This document shows, one piece after another, positions 1 to 9,125 of a DNA stretch of 64,000 nucleotides. The notes under the pieces are model-generated. The model was not told where the DNA came from and searched no databases. It saw only the letters and a program-made list of their open reading frames with translations. A program made the position numbers and the translations under genes. The stretch comes from Dysgonomonas sp. Marseille-P4361 (GTDB taxonomy: Bacteria; Bacteroidota; Bacteroidia; Bacteroidales; Dysgonomonadaceae), in contig NZ_OPYL01000001.1 in NCBI RefSeq assembly GCF_900343125.1, forward strand, positions 124,001 to 188,000, in the 5' to 3' direction. Position 1 is the first letter of the stretch; every line of letters begins with the position of its first letter.

Positions 1-581
1 TAACTAAGGTTATAGAAGAGAAAACACCCTACCATGCATATGAAGACATTGAAGCGTGCATAGAAAACACGTTTCATAAAAGCAGACAATTAAATAAAAC
101 GAATAAATTACTCTTCAAGCTGACAAACTATTTTGGTGCACAAAGAATACTCGAAATAGGAGCCGGAATGGGTATTAACTCTTTATGCCTTACTGCATCG
201 TCTAAAAATATTAAGTGTATTTCTGTAGAGACAACTAAACAAAAATACCTAGAAGCAAAAAAACTCTACCAACAATGGAATAGAGATATAACCTTAATCA
301 CGGAAGGGCTTCCTCAACTAACAGAAAAACAAGACTGTATATTTATAAATCTTACCGAATTAAATAATTATCCTACTGAATTAAACCAATACCTTTTAAA
401 TCTGTCTTATGATAAAACCTTCATAATAGTGAAAGGTATTCGAACAAACAGACGGCATCAGATGTTATGGAGAGAAATCAAAGAAATAGAATCTCGCACT
501 GCTGCACTAGATTTGTTCAACATAGGGATTGTTTTTTTTGATCCGGCACTATATAGATGGGATTATAAAATCAGTTTTTAG
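1..581 (+). CDS. Class I SAM-dependent methyltransferase (5' truncated by window)
   Basis: The reading frame is open from the first bases of the window (frame of base 3), so the first in-frame ATG at 168 is internal and the true start lies upstream. The translation of the early part contains RILEIGAGMG, a glycine-rich SAM-binding motif I, placed about 48 codons into the visible frame. The rest looks like a small Rossmann methyltransferase, with an acidic residue after motif I (ISVET) and a C-terminal part resembling O-methyltransferases. The substrate cannot be told. It is followed 12 bases later by the adenosyltransferase gene and may share its transcript. Confidence 0.7.
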   Translation, partial: TKVIEEKTPYHAYEDIEACIENTFHKSRQLNKTNKLLFKLTNYFGAQRILEIGAGMGINSLCLTASSKNIKCISVETTKQKYLEAKKLYQQWNRDITLITEGLPQLTEKQDCIFINLTELNNYPTELNQYLLNLSYDKTFIIVKGIRTNRRHQMLWREIKEIESRTAALDLFNIGIVFFDPALYRWDYKISF

Positions 582-593
582 AAGAATAACGAA

Positions 594-1154
594 ATGAAAA
601 AAAGTTCAATTTACACAAAAACAGGAGATAAAGGCATGACCTCTCTAGTAGGGGGGAAACGTGTAGCAAAAGCACATGTAAGGCTGGATGCCTATGGTAC
701 AACCGATGAACTCAACTCTTTCGTTGGATCATTGATTGAGAAGATAGAAGACGAACACGACCTAGAAATACTATCTTATATACAACATAAGCTCTTCACA
801 GTAGGATCATATCTGGCTACCGAAACAGAAGCTATTCCACCAAAAGCAGCGAGTATTATAACAGACAAAGATATAACTCTCCTTGAAAGTGAAATGGATA
901 AAATAGACAGTACCCTACCTCCATTAAGACAATTCGTTCTGCCCGGAGGAAGCGAGTCTGCGGCAAGGGCTCATATATGCAGAACTGTCTGTCGCAGAAC
1001 AGAACGCTGCATTTATCGTGTAAAAGAAGAATTCCCTGTTGATGATCTGATACTTATGTTTGTAAATAGGCTATCTGACTACTTTTTCTTACTGGCAAGA
1101 AAGGAATGCAACAAGCAAGGAAAAGAAATATTTTGGAATCAGGCTTTGATATAA
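594..1154 (+). CDS. Cob(I)yrinic acid a,c-diamide adenosyltransferase, PduO type
   Basis: The 186-residue product should transfer the adenosyl group of ATP to cob(I)alamin to make coenzyme B12, in the cytoplasm. The N-terminal TKTGDKGMTSLVGGKRV is the family's ATP-binding signature, and the later LPGGSESAARAHICRTVCRRTER segment carries the conserved Arg/Glu active-site helix. Length and helical layout fit a complete PduO/MMAB-type enzyme. The start is the first ATG after the upstream methyltransferase stop. No other B12 gene is next to it, so it is probably a stand-alone salvage enzyme. Confidence 0.93.
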   Translation: MKKSSIYTKTGDKGMTSLVGGKRVAKAHVRLDAYGTTDELNSFVGSLIEKIEDEHDLEILSYIQHKLFTVGSYLATETEAIPPKAASIITDKDITLLESEMDKIDSTLPPLRQFVLPGGSESAARAHICRTVCRRTERCIYRVKEEFPVDDLILMFVNRLSDYFFLLARKECNKQGKEIFWNQALI

Positions 1155-1174
1155 GAAATATTATTCTATTTTTG
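1146..1174 (+). promoter_or_regulatory. Bacteroidota-type promoter for the DUF2795 gene
   Basis: TTG at 1146-1148 is followed after 18 bases by TATTTTTG (1167-1174), matching the Bacteroidota TAnnTTTG -7 element. It lies about 50 bases before the ATG at 1223 and overlaps the end of the preceding gene. Confidence 0.55.
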
Positions 1175-1222
1175 CGAAAACATAAAACGAATTTAACAGA
1201 TAATTAATTAAACTAAAATACT

Positions 1223-1444
1223 ATGTACTGGACTTTAGAACTAGCATCAAAACTGGAAGATGCACCATGGCCTGCAACAAAAGAGGAGTTGATTGATTAT
1301 GCGCAACGCTCTGGCGCTCCTCTTGAAGTAATCGAAAATCTTCAGGAGTTAGAAGACGATGAAGAAGTTTTTGACACAATTGAAGACATTTGGCCAGACT
1401 ACCCTAGCAAAGAAGACTTCTTCTTTAACGAAGACGAGTATTAG
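1223..1444 (+). CDS. DUF2795 domain small acidic protein
   Basis: A 73-residue acidic protein. Its core (aromatic N-terminus, then PWPATKEELIDYAQRSGAP and EVIENLQELED) matches the small DUF2795 family common in Bacteroidota, whose function is unknown. The C-terminus is very rich in Asp and Glu. It has its own upstream promoter-like sequence and is followed by a strong hairpin, so it is probably monocistronic. Confidence 0.85.
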   Translation: MYWTLELASKLEDAPWPATKEELIDYAQRSGAPLEVIENLQELEDDEEVFDTIEDIWPDYPSKEDFFFNEDEY

Positions 1445-1488
1445 TATCAAAAAGACTTAAAAATCCTCAAAGTAAGGCTTATACAAAG

Positions 1489-1526
1489 GAGATTAGGGTA
1501 ACAAATAATACTCTAATCTCTTTTTT
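1489..1526 (+). terminator. Intrinsic terminator, overlapping a competing hairpin
   Basis: GAGATTAG (1489-1496) pairs perfectly with CTAATCTC (1513-1520), followed directly by six T residues. It ends the DUF2795 transcript. Its left arm is shared with a second, longer inverted repeat (1493-1505 with 1546-1558). Confidence 0.75.
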
Positions 1527-1558
1527 ACACCCTTTTTTCACTATGTTTGTTACCCTAA
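1493..1558 (+). promoter_or_regulatory. Mutually exclusive hairpins (possible attenuator)
   Basis: TTAGGGTAACAAA (1493-1505) and TTTGTTACCCTAA (1546-1558) form a perfect 13-bp inverted repeat around a 40-base loop. The left arm overlaps the left arm of the terminator stem, so the two folds exclude each other. This geometry is typical of attenuators. Whether transcription reading into the gene at 1652 uses it is an inference. Confidence 0.4.
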
Positions 1559-1651
1559 ACGCATCCCTTTTAGATATTTAGCCTTATATAAACGATAAAA
1601 CGAATCACTCTGGAAACACAAAAATTCAGTCATATAAGAGGAGGAAAAGCA

Positions 1652-2137
1652 TTGGAAATTATTCTTATTATTGTACTAATGGCCGTATCTGCCCTTGCTA
1701 TTTTCCTTATCATCGAAGACAATGTCTCCTTTTGGTCGGCAGTATCTATGATTTTGGCTTTGGGAATATTTATTTGGTTAGCCAACAAGTGCTACAAACC
1801 TACTTTTACAGATATATACTTTTCTGAAACAGGCATAGTCAGCAAAACAAACTTTGAATCAGAAGAATTAAGCTTGAATGATATAAAAGGGATCTATTTC
1901 CTTCGAGTCCCATACAAAAACGCTAAAATAGAGACCTACTCTCCCTCTAACCTACCGCCTAAAGACTCTCTGATAGTGATTGGCAATATTAAATACTTCG
2001 ATGGAGCGCATTTTTTTGGATTATTAGGTTCGGGAAGTATTCTACACGACTCCTTCTCTAAAGGCTATACAAGTATACAGTACAGAAAAAAGCTCGATCC
2101 TGTATTAGATTATTATTACAAGAAGATAAGATCATAG
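1652..2137 (+). CDS. Small membrane protein with PH-like cytoplasmic part (STM3941-like)
   Basis: 161 residues with two hydrophobic helices near the N-terminus (about 2-20 and 26-44), then a soluble beta-rich part (FSETGIVSKTNFESEELSLNDI) like the bacterial PH-type domains of STM3941-like proteins. The start is taken as TTG at 1652 because AGAGGAGG stands 6-8 bases upstream, a rare strong Shine-Dalgarno for this phylum, and no ATG occurs upstream in frame. ATG at 1679 is the alternative but would trim the first helix. Function unknown. Confidence 0.65.
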   Translation: MEIILIIVLMAVSALAIFLIIEDNVSFWSAVSMILALGIFIWLANKCYKPTFTDIYFSETGIVSKTNFESEELSLNDIKGIYFLRVPYKNAKIETYSPSNLPPKDSLIVIGNIKYFDGAHFFGLLGSGSILHDSFSKGYTSIQYRKKLDPVLDYYYKKIRS

Positions 2138-2189
2138 AATAAGATCTCTATAACAGAACATTATTCATAAATTTTAGAGAGTTAAGCTC

Positions 2190-2219
2190 TTGTATATTTT
2201 AGAAATATACCTATCTTTG
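2190..2219 (+). promoter_or_regulatory. rplS promoter
   Basis: TTG at 2190-2192, a 19-base spacer and TATCTTTG at 2212-2219 match the Bacteroidota housekeeping promoter consensus exactly. The leader to the ATG at 2296 is about 70 bases. Confidence 0.8.
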
Positions 2220-2295
2220 CATCCGCTTAGCGTAATCTCTGACGAGAGAGACTCGTGTATATTGCGTATATTAACAATAAAACCATCATAGAATC

Positions 2296-2655
2296 ATGGA
2301 TTTAATTAAAGTTGCAGAAGCTGCATTCGCTACAGGAAAAGAGCACCCAAGCTTCAAAAGTGGTGACACTGTTACTGTTGCTTACCGTATCAAAGAGGGT
2401 AACAAAGAACGTGTACAGTTATACCGTGGTGTTGTTATCAAAATCGCTGGTCATGGCGACAAAAAACGTTTTACAGTACGTAAAATGTCTGACAACATCG
2501 GAGTTGAAAGAATTTTCCCTATCGAATCACCATTCATCGACAGTATTGTTGTGAACAAAGTAGGTAAAGTACGTCGTGCTAAACTTTATTACCTTCGTAG
2601 CCTTACAGGTAAGAAAGCCAGAATCAAAGAAAAAAGAGTTAACACTAAAGCTTAA
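2296..2655 (+). CDS. rplS: 50S ribosomal protein L19
   Basis: A 119-residue basic protein containing the L19 signatures [27 protein letters not shown] and [26 protein letters not shown]19 sits at the 30S-50S interface of the ribosome. Length is normal for the family. It stands alone here, with its own consensus promoter and terminator, rather than in the trmD/rimM operon seen in many other phyla. Confidence 0.98.
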   Translation: MDLIKVAEAAFATGKEHPSFKSGDTVTVAYRIKEGNKERVQLYRGVVIKIAGHGDKKRFTVRKMSDNIGVERIFPIESPFIDSIVVNKVGKVRRAKLYYLRSLTGKKARIKEKRVNTKA

Positions 2656-2686
2656 TCTTTTTTCGACGTTGTACGAAAAGATACAG

Positions 2687-2710
2687 AAAAGCCTGCATAA
2701 GCAGGCTTTT
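2687..2710 (+). terminator. rplS intrinsic terminator
   Basis: AAAAGCCTGC (2687-2696), loop ATAA, GCAGGCTTTT (2701-2710): a perfect 10-bp stem ending in T residues, 31 bases after the rplS stop codon. Confidence 0.9.
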
Positions 2711-2829
2711 CTTGTTTTAATCAGACGTCTATCTATTTTTTCTGAATGATTCGTCTTTTACATTAAAAACAGAAGAAATTCTTGTTATCTTTAGCTTTTC
2801 GTTTTTCATACTACTGTAACCCTGACATT

Positions 2830-4848
2830 ATGAATAAAATAAAGTTCCTTTTACTATTAGTTAGTTCATTATTATTCACCAATTTAGCCACTCTATTTGC
2901 CCAAAAGAACAGAGAGCTTGTAAAACCATTCGTCGGCACTGCAGGCGACAACGGACAAGTAGATCCTGCCGCTTGTGTACCCTACGGCATGATACGTATT
3001 GCTCCTGATTCTGATCCCAGAACACATGTTGGTTACGACTATGAGGTAACTAAAATATCTGGTTTTTCGATCAATCGCATCTCGGGAATCGGCTGTAGTG
3101 GTGCAGGAGGAAACTTAAGTATAAAGCCAGCTTTGAAAGAAACAGATATAAGCATTGATAAAAGCTACGAACTTGCATCTCCGGGATATTATACCGCATT
3201 GCTTGACAATACTATAAAAACTGAGTTTACTGCAACAAGTAACGTAGCCTTTGAGGTCTTTCATTACCCAATATGGAAGGATGCATTTATGTATATTAAT
3301 TTTGCATCTTCTTTTACCAAAGTTATTGATGTAAAATATGACGTTATTTCCGACAACGAAATTCAAGGATATGTCCATGCCGGAAATACCTGCGACCATG
3401 GAGCATATAAACTCTTTTTTAATATAAGAACAAACAAAACATTTACAGTAAAAACAAAAGGCGAACAAGATGTAGAATTATCATTCAGCACAACAGAAAT
3501 TAAACCTGTTGAAGTTAGAATAGCAGTATCTCCTATCGACTACGAAGCTGCTAGAATGGAAAACGAGAATGTCAAACTCTTAACATTCGAGCAAGTAAAA
3601 AAACAAGCTGAATCCGCTTGGGATAATATACTATCAAGAGTGGAAACGAAAGGAGGAACAGAAGAAGATCGTATTTTATTTTACACGTCTCTATACAGAG
3701 TATTCCTTAGCCCGGCAAATGTTACATCTCCGGATGGTCGTTTTTTGGCTACAGATGGGAATGTTTACCCAAAAGAAGATTTCGATTATTACAGCTCTTG
3801 GTCTATGTGGGACAGCTACCGCACAAAATTTCCATTAATAACTCTACTGGACACAAAAAGAATGCGAGATATCTCTAACTCTCTATGCAATCTGTTTATA
3901 TACGGAAAGAGGGACTGGGCGACAGATTTCGAATCTACTCCAACTGTTCGCACAGAGCATACAATCGCAGTTTTGTTAGATGCACAAAACAAAGGCATCC
4001 CTACTATCAAGTTAGAAAAGGCTTATGAAGGGATGAAAAAAGAGATGGAAAGCCTTCCTACAGAACGTCCCGATCAGGTTCTTGAAACAAGTATCGACTG
4101 GTGGGCAATGGCTAAAATTGCTGAAATATTAGGAAAAACGGATGATGCTAAACTGTATAGTGAGAAATCAAAAAATGCATTTATAGAAACATGGAATAAA
4201 GACTTTAAGAATGTAGATGAATCATTCACTAAAATGAAAGGCAGCGGTCTTTATCAAGGAACACGCTGGCAATACCGATGGGCTCTGCCTCAATACCTAG
4301 ACTACATGACAGAAAGCCTTGGTAAAGAAAAAATCATAGAAGAACTGGACTATTACTTCACAAACAACCTTTTCAATCAGAGCAACGAAGTAGGTCTACA
4401 TGCTCCATTCATTTACAATAGATTGGGAGAGTATGAAAAAGCCCAGAAGCATGTGAGAAGAATAGTGAAAGAAGATCTGGAACACAGATATGGAGGCAAT
4501 GCCGAATACCCTCAGCCATATGTTGGCAAACCTTTCAAGGCTGCATTCAAAGGTTTCATGCCCGAAATGGACGAGGATGACGGCACAATGGGAGCTTGGT
4601 ACGTTTTCACTGCTATGGGATTATATCCTCTTGTAGTGGGAGAACCTTGGTATGAAATAACTTCTCCGTTTTTTGATGAAATAACCATAAAACTAGATAA
4701 CGGAAAGAAGTTTACAATCAAAACGAAAAATAGAAAATCACCTGATGCTATTATCAAGCAGGCTAGGTTTAACAAGAATATACTGACAGATTTCAGAATT
4801 AACCACAACGACATAATGAAAGGTGGCACACTGGAACTAGAGTATTAA
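2830..4848 (+). CDS. GH92 family alpha-mannosidase, secreted
   Basis: About 672 residues from the ATG at 2830. This start is preferred over the upstream in-frame ATG at 2782 because it gives a clean signal peptide (KIKFLLLLVSSLLF, cleavage after LFAQ). Family GH92 motifs are clear: VKPFVGTAGDNGQVDPAACVPYGM near the N-terminus, ISGFSINRISGIGCSG, and the C-terminal catalytic region EMDEDDGTMGAWYVFTAMG. GH92 enzymes are calcium-dependent inverting exo-alpha-mannosidases trimming host or plant glycans, usually in the periplasm. No susC/susD pair is adjacent, so it is not in a visible utilization locus. It ends 14 bases before hflX. Confidence 0.9.
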   Translation: MNKIKFLLLLVSSLLFTNLATLFAQKNRELVKPFVGTAGDNGQVDPAACVPYGMIRIAPDSDPRTHVGYDYEVTKISGFSINRISGIGCSGAGGNLSIKPALKETDISIDKSYELASPGYYTALLDNTIKTEFTATSNVAFEVFHYPIWKDAFMYINFASSFTKVIDVKYDVISDNEIQGYVHAGNTCDHGAYKLFFNIRTNKTFTVKTKGEQDVELSFSTTEIKPVEVRIAVSPIDYEAARMENENVKLLTFEQVKKQAESAWDNILSRVETKGGTEEDRILFYTSLYRVFLSPANVTSPDGRFLATDGNVYPKEDFDYYSSWSMWDSYRTKFPLITLLDTKRMRDISNSLCNLFIYGKRDWATDFESTPTVRTEHTIAVLLDAQNKGIPTIKLEKAYEGMKKEMESLPTERPDQVLETSIDWWAMAKIAEILGKTDDAKLYSEKSKNAFIETWNKDFKNVDESFTKMKGSGLYQGTRWQYRWALPQYLDYMTESLGKEKIIEELDYYFTNNLFNQSNEVGLHAPFIYNRLGEYEKAQKHVRRIVKEDLEHRYGGNAEYPQPYVGKPFKAAFKGFMPEMDEDDGTMGAWYVFTAMGLYPLVVGEPWYEITSPFFDEITIKLDNGKKFTIKTKNRKSPDAIIKQARFNKNILTDFRINHNDIMKGGTLELEY

Positions 4849-4862
4849 GTATAATATACTAT

Positions 4863-6083
4863 ATGAAAGATTTTGTAATATCTGAATCAAAAAATAAAGA
4901 AGCCGTTCTTGTGGGACTTATTACACAAGAACAAAACGAAGAACAAGTAAAAGAATACTTGGACGAGCTTGCTTTCCTTGCCGAAACAGCAGGAATTGCT
5001 CCCGGTAAGAAGTTTACTCAGAAACTAGATAAGCCTAACCCTGTTACTTTTGTAGGAACAGGAAAATTACAAGAGATAAAGCAATACATGGAAGATAACG
5101 AACTAGACCTCGTTATTTTCGATGATGAGCTTTCTCCTAAACAGATCAGAAATATTGAAAAAGAACTACAAGTAAAGATTCTGGATAGAACCAGTTTAAT
5201 TCTAGACATCTTTGCAATGCGTGCCCAAACTGCCTATGCTAAAACTCAGGTAGAGTTGGCTCAATATCAATATGTATTACCTCGACTTACCCGTTTATGG
5301 ACTCACTTAGACCGTCAGCGAGGAGGGGGAGCAATGATGCGTGGCGTAGGGGAAACTCAGCTAGAAACTGACCGTCGTATTGTTACCGACAAAATAGCGA
5401 AGCTAAAAGAAGATTTAAAGGGTATAGACAAACAAATGGCCTCGCAACGAAAGAATAGAGGCAAGATGGTTCGTGTAGCTCTGGTAGGATATACTAATGT
5501 AGGAAAATCGACATTGATGAACCTCCTTAGTAAATCGGAAGTCTTTGCCGAAAACAAGCTTTTCGCTACGCTGGACACCACTGTACGCAAGGTCATAATC
5601 GACAACCTACCATTCCTGCTATCTGATACTGTAGGATTTATCAGAAAGCTACCAACAAACCTTGTTGAATCGTTCAAATCAACATTGGATGAAGTACGTG
5701 AGGCTGATCTGCTACTGCATGTAGTGGATATCTCTCATCCTAACTTTGAGGAACAGATAGAGATTGTAAATAAAACGTTGTTGGAAATTGACAAAGAAGA
5801 AAAACCTACAATTCTTATCTTTAACAAGGCTGATGCCTTCACCTACAAACCGAAAGACGAAGACGACCTGACCCCTAGGACAAAGGAAAATGTCTCTCTT
5901 GACGAGTTGAAGCAATCGTGGATGAACAAGATGCACGATGATTGTATCTTCATTTCAGCTAAACAAAAAATGAATATTGATGAATTGAAAAGTATGCTCT
6001 ATGAAAGAGTAAAAGCAATTCACATCGCGCGTTATCCTTACAACGATTTCTTGTTTCAAAAGTACGAGGAAGATGTAGAGTAA
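4863..6083 (+). CDS. hflX: GTPase HflX
   Basis: 406-residue ribosome-splitting GTPase. Visible motifs: the HflX N-terminal domain with the glycine-rich segment RQRGGGAMMRGVGETQLETD, P-loop VALVGYTNVGKSTL, switch I threonine in ATLDTT, G3 DTVGF, and G4 FNKAD. The protein rescues stalled or hibernating ribosomes. It is the first gene of a tightly spaced set with prmC, recX and comF (gaps of 6 and 14 bases, then an overlap or 19-base overlap with comF), an arrangement suggesting cotranscription. Confidence 0.96.
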   Translation: MKDFVISESKNKEAVLVGLITQEQNEEQVKEYLDELAFLAETAGIAPGKKFTQKLDKPNPVTFVGTGKLQEIKQYMEDNELDLVIFDDELSPKQIRNIEKELQVKILDRTSLILDIFAMRAQTAYAKTQVELAQYQYVLPRLTRLWTHLDRQRGGGAMMRGVGETQLETDRRIVTDKIAKLKEDLKGIDKQMASQRKNRGKMVRVALVGYTNVGKSTLMNLLSKSEVFAENKLFATLDTTVRKVIIDNLPFLLSDTVGFIRKLPTNLVESFKSTLDEVREADLLLHVVDISHPNFEEQIEIVNKTLLEIDKEEKPTILIFNKADAFTYKPKDEDDLTPRTKENVSLDELKQSWMNKMHDDCIFISAKQKMNIDELKSMLYERVKAIHIARYPYNDFLFQKYEEDVE

Positions 6084-6089
6084 AATAAG

Positions 6090-6926
6090 ATGCAACAAGC
6101 AATAGCATACATAAAAGAATCTTTAAAAACGTATTATCCCGAAAGTGAAATTTCGGGATTTATACGTATTATAATAGAACATCTCACAAAACAATCCTAC
6201 CCGCTTGCTTTGATCTATGATAAAGATTTAACTCCAGATCAAACAGAGCATCTGTCATTTATTCTGAAACGATTAAAGAGATATGAACCCATCCAATACA
6301 TTCTAGAAGAAACGGAGTTTTTCGGACTACCATTCTTTGTAAATGAAGGAGTATTGATTCCCAGACCCGAAACCGAAGAACTAGTTGAGATCATTCTGAA
6401 CGAAAATCAAAAATCGGAATTAAACATTCTCGATATAGGTACTGGAAGCGGAGCTATTGCGATTGCCTTAGCTAAGTATATGAACAAAGTATCATTATCT
6501 GCATGGGATTTTTCGCAGAAGGCACTGGATGTAGCGATCACAAATGCAAAGACCAATGAGATTAGAATTGACTTTAGATTAGTAGATGTGCTTAAAGAGT
6601 ACCCAAAAGATCAAAAATTTGATATCATTGTAAGTAATCCGCCCTATATAGAAGAAAAAGAGAAAGGTGCAATGGAACAGAATGTGTTGGCTTACGAACC
6701 TCATTCGGCGTTATTCGTTCCCGACAATGAAGCCTTATTATTCTATGAGCGGATAGCTGATATTGCGCTCGATCTCCTTTCTGAAAAGGGAAAACTTTAT
6801 TTCGAGATCAATCAGGAAAAAGGGACAGAAACTGTACAAATGTTAAAGCAAAAAGGCTTTGTCAATATTGTACTCCTGCAAGACCTAAACAAGAATGACC
6901 GGATGGTAAGAGCCACTCGTCTTTAA
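6090..6926 (+). CDS. prmC: Peptide chain release factor N5-glutamine methyltransferase
   Basis: 278 residues. It methylates the glutamine of the GGQ motif in release factors using SAM. Motifs: IPRPETEELVE (linker preceding the catalytic domain), ILDIGTGSGAIAIALAK (motif I) and the diagnostic VSNPPYIEE (NPPY, motif IV). The N-terminal helical substrate-recognition domain is present (about residues 1-75). It begins 6 bases after hflX. Confidence 0.96.
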   Translation: MQQAIAYIKESLKTYYPESEISGFIRIIIEHLTKQSYPLALIYDKDLTPDQTEHLSFILKRLKRYEPIQYILEETEFFGLPFFVNEGVLIPRPETEELVEIILNENQKSELNILDIGTGSGAIAIALAKYMNKVSLSAWDFSQKALDVAITNAKTNEIRIDFRLVDVLKEYPKDQKFDIIVSNPPYIEEKEKGAMEQNVLAYEPHSALFVPDNEALLFYERIADIALDLLSEKGKLYFEINQEKGTETVQMLKQKGFVNIVLLQDLNKNDRMVRATRL

Positions 6927-6940
6927 AACAGATTAATAAC

Positions 6941-7426
6941 ATGAAACTCTCAGAACCACAAGCGCTAAATAGAATCGCAGGCTATTGTTCCAGAGCGGAA
7001 CGATGCGAATACGATGTGCGTAAAAAGCTAGTTTCCTGGGAGCTGTCAGGCGAAGAGATTGAACGTATTGTGAAACGATTGAAGCAAGAACGTTTCTTGG
7101 ATGATTCTCGTTTTGTTAAGAGTTTTATAAACGACAAACTAAAATTCAACAAATGGGGAAAAACAAAGATTATTTTCGAACTACGTAAACGAAACATACA
7201 AGAATCTATCTACTCTCCTATTTTCGACGAAGTGTCTGGTGACGAGTTTGAGAAACAATTGATGCATATTCTCTCTATCAAAGCAAAGTCGGTCAAGGGT
7301 AAAAATGATTATGAGAAGAAAACCAAACTGATCCGTTTCGCTTTAGGTCGTGGTTTTTCTATGGATTTAGTGATCAAGTGTGTTGACAAACTACTGGGAG
7401 GAGACTATGAGGAATATATTACATGA
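6941..7426 (+). CDS. recX: Regulatory protein RecX
   Basis: 161-residue helical protein with RecX repeats: CSRAERCEYDVRKKLVSW, IVKRLKQERFLDDSRFVKSF and WGKTKIIFELRKRNI. RecX family proteins bind RecA filaments and limit their activity. It overlaps the start region of comF in another frame, consistent with translational coupling in the operon. It lies away from recA, as usual in Bacteroidota. Confidence 0.9.
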   Translation: MKLSEPQALNRIAGYCSRAERCEYDVRKKLVSWELSGEEIERIVKRLKQERFLDDSRFVKSFINDKLKFNKWGKTKIIFELRKRNIQESIYSPIFDEVSGDEFEKQLMHILSIKAKSVKGKNDYEKKTKLIRFALGRGFSMDLVIKCVDKLLGGDYEEYIT

Positions 7427-8096
7427 CTTCTTCGGACTATTTTTCCCCGACTTATGCCCAGTCTGTAGAACAAGGTTGAGCGAAGGCGAACAGTATATCT
7501 GTACAGATTGCCTATTACTTCTGCCTAAAACAAATTTCCACTTGCAACCAGAAAATCGTCTGGAACAATTCTTCGCAGGACGTATCCCATTCCAACGCAT
7601 AGCTGCATATGCTTACTTCATAAAGGATGGCAGTATCCAGCAGATTATACACGAGTTAAAATACAATCATAACCCAAAGATTGGTCATTTTATAGGACAA
7701 CTTAGTGGAGAGAACATAAAAGGGAGCGAGTTTATTTCAGCTATTGATGTACTTGTACCCGTTCCTCTGCATCCTAAAAGAGAAAAAGAAAGAGGATATA
7801 ATCAGTCTTACGAGATATGTAAAGGCATATCAGAAACGACAGGCATACCGGTAGATAATACTACTTTGATAAGGGCTGTTAATAATCCTTCGCAAACAAA
7901 AAACTCTCGTTTCGACCGCTGGAAGAATGTAGAGAATATTTTCACGATCACCGATCCAAGCATCTTTCAAAACAAGCATATCCTGCTGATAGATGATGTG
8001 ATAACGACCGGATCTACTCTGGAATCGTGTGCAAAAGAAGTTCTAAAATGTGAGAATAGTAAAGTTAGTATCTTTGCTGTTGGTACTGCTAATTAG
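7407..8096 (+). CDS. ComF-family phosphoribosyltransferase-like protein
   Basis: About 229 residues from the ATG at 7407, chosen because a GGGAGGAG sequence precedes it. An in-frame ATG at 7380 would lie deeper inside recX. The N-terminus has a four-cysteine zinc finger (LCPVC and ICTDC). The C-terminus has the PRPP-binding loop ILLIDDVITTGSTL. ComF proteins are linked to DNA uptake in competent bacteria, but many Bacteroidota carry them with unknown role. It ends 6 bases from the convergent dioxygenase gene. Confidence 0.9.
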   Translation: MRNILHDFFGLFFPDLCPVCRTRLSEGEQYICTDCLLLLPKTNFHLQPENRLEQFFAGRIPFQRIAAYAYFIKDGSIQQIIHELKYNHNPKIGHFIGQLSGENIKGSEFISAIDVLVPVPLHPKREKERGYNQSYEICKGISETTGIPVDNTTLIRAVNNPSQTKNSRFDRWKNVENIFTITDPSIFQNKHILLIDDVITTGSTLESCAKEVLKCENSKVSIFAVGTAN

Positions 8097-8102
8097 AGTC
8101 CT

Positions 8103-8942
8103 TTATTCATTGTTACTGATAATGAAAGAAGTCATACTTAATGACCCCGCAATTACTTTATCGTTAAAAAACTGAACAGTTTCATTCTGCTTTTTTAAGC
8201 CTAAAATGTATAACATCGGAATATAATGCTCTAATGTTGGAATCGCTAACTTTGCGCTTTTGTGCAACGAATCGAAAGAAGTTAGCGCTTTATAATTATT
8301 GTCTACTATTTGTTTTTTCTGGATCATATTAATTTCAAAAGCCCAATCATAACCATGTTCTTGATTGAAATCATTTTCTTTTATATTCAGTAGTCTGAGG
8401 TTATGTATCATATTCCCACTACCTATGACAAGAACTCCTTTGGATCGAAGGAATGATAGTTGTTTTCCCAAATCGTAGTGCCAGGAAGTATCTTTGAAAT
8501 GATCTAAACTTATTTGTATAACGGGTATATTAGCCCCTGGATACAGATGCTTGAGGACCGACCATGTTCCATGATCTAAGCCCCATTCATCCGACTCTTT
8601 TATATGATAGTCTGTAACATTATCAGTTATTTCTCTAGCAAGACTCGGATCTCCTGGAGCAAGATATTCTTGCATATATAATTCCTTGGGGAAACCATAA
8701 AAATCGTGTATTGTCTTTGGTGAAAGCTCCCCTGTAACATATGTGCCTCGTGTTTCCCAATGAGCAGATATACAGACAACAGCAACAGGCTTAGGCAATC
8801 CTTTACTAACATTTCTCCAAGTGTTTGTAAACTCGTTTTCTTCTAAAGCATTCATAGGACTTCCATGCCCGATAAACATACATGGCATTATATCAGTAGA
8901 TGCAAGGGAGAAAGATTGTCTATATAAATTATCTAGAGTCAT
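8103..8942 (-). CDS. ygiD: LigB-type extradiol ring-cleavage dioxygenase (4,5-DOPA dioxygenase, YgiD-like)
   Basis: 279 residues. PCMFIGHGSPMNALE near the N-terminus carries the first metal-binding His; SAHWETRG and the GLDHGTWSVLKHLYP segment supply the others, and IGSGNMIHNLR is the typical C-terminal signature of the DODA/YgiD branch of class III extradiol dioxygenases. These use Fe(II) or Zn(II) and open catecholic rings. The physiological substrate here is unknown. Convergent with comF. Confidence 0.88.
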   Translation of the reverse strand: MTLDNLYRQSFSLASTDIMPCMFIGHGSPMNALEENEFTNTWRNVSKGLPKPVAVVCISAHWETRGTYVTGELSPKTIHDFYGFPKELYMQEYLAPGDPSLAREITDNVTDYHIKESDEWGLDHGTWSVLKHLYPGANIPVIQISLDHFKDTSWHYDLGKQLSFLRSKGVLVIGSGNMIHNLRLLNIKENDFNQEHGYDWAFEINMIQKKQIVDNNYKALTSFDSLHKSAKLAIPTLEHYIPMLYILGLKKQNETVQFFNDKVIAGSLSMTSFIISNNE

Positions 8943-9125
8943 ATTAAATAAAAATTATCTGTAAAACCAAAAACAATATTTTTTTTAGAATGAAACGTCT
9001 AATTTGACATTTTGTTCATTTCGAGCATGAAGCCTTTTTATCTGGCAAAGATCTCAAAATTAGCTTATAAGCAGCTATAGGAACTACTAATCAAGACTTA
9101 CTTCTCGCAATAAATAGTTGCACAT

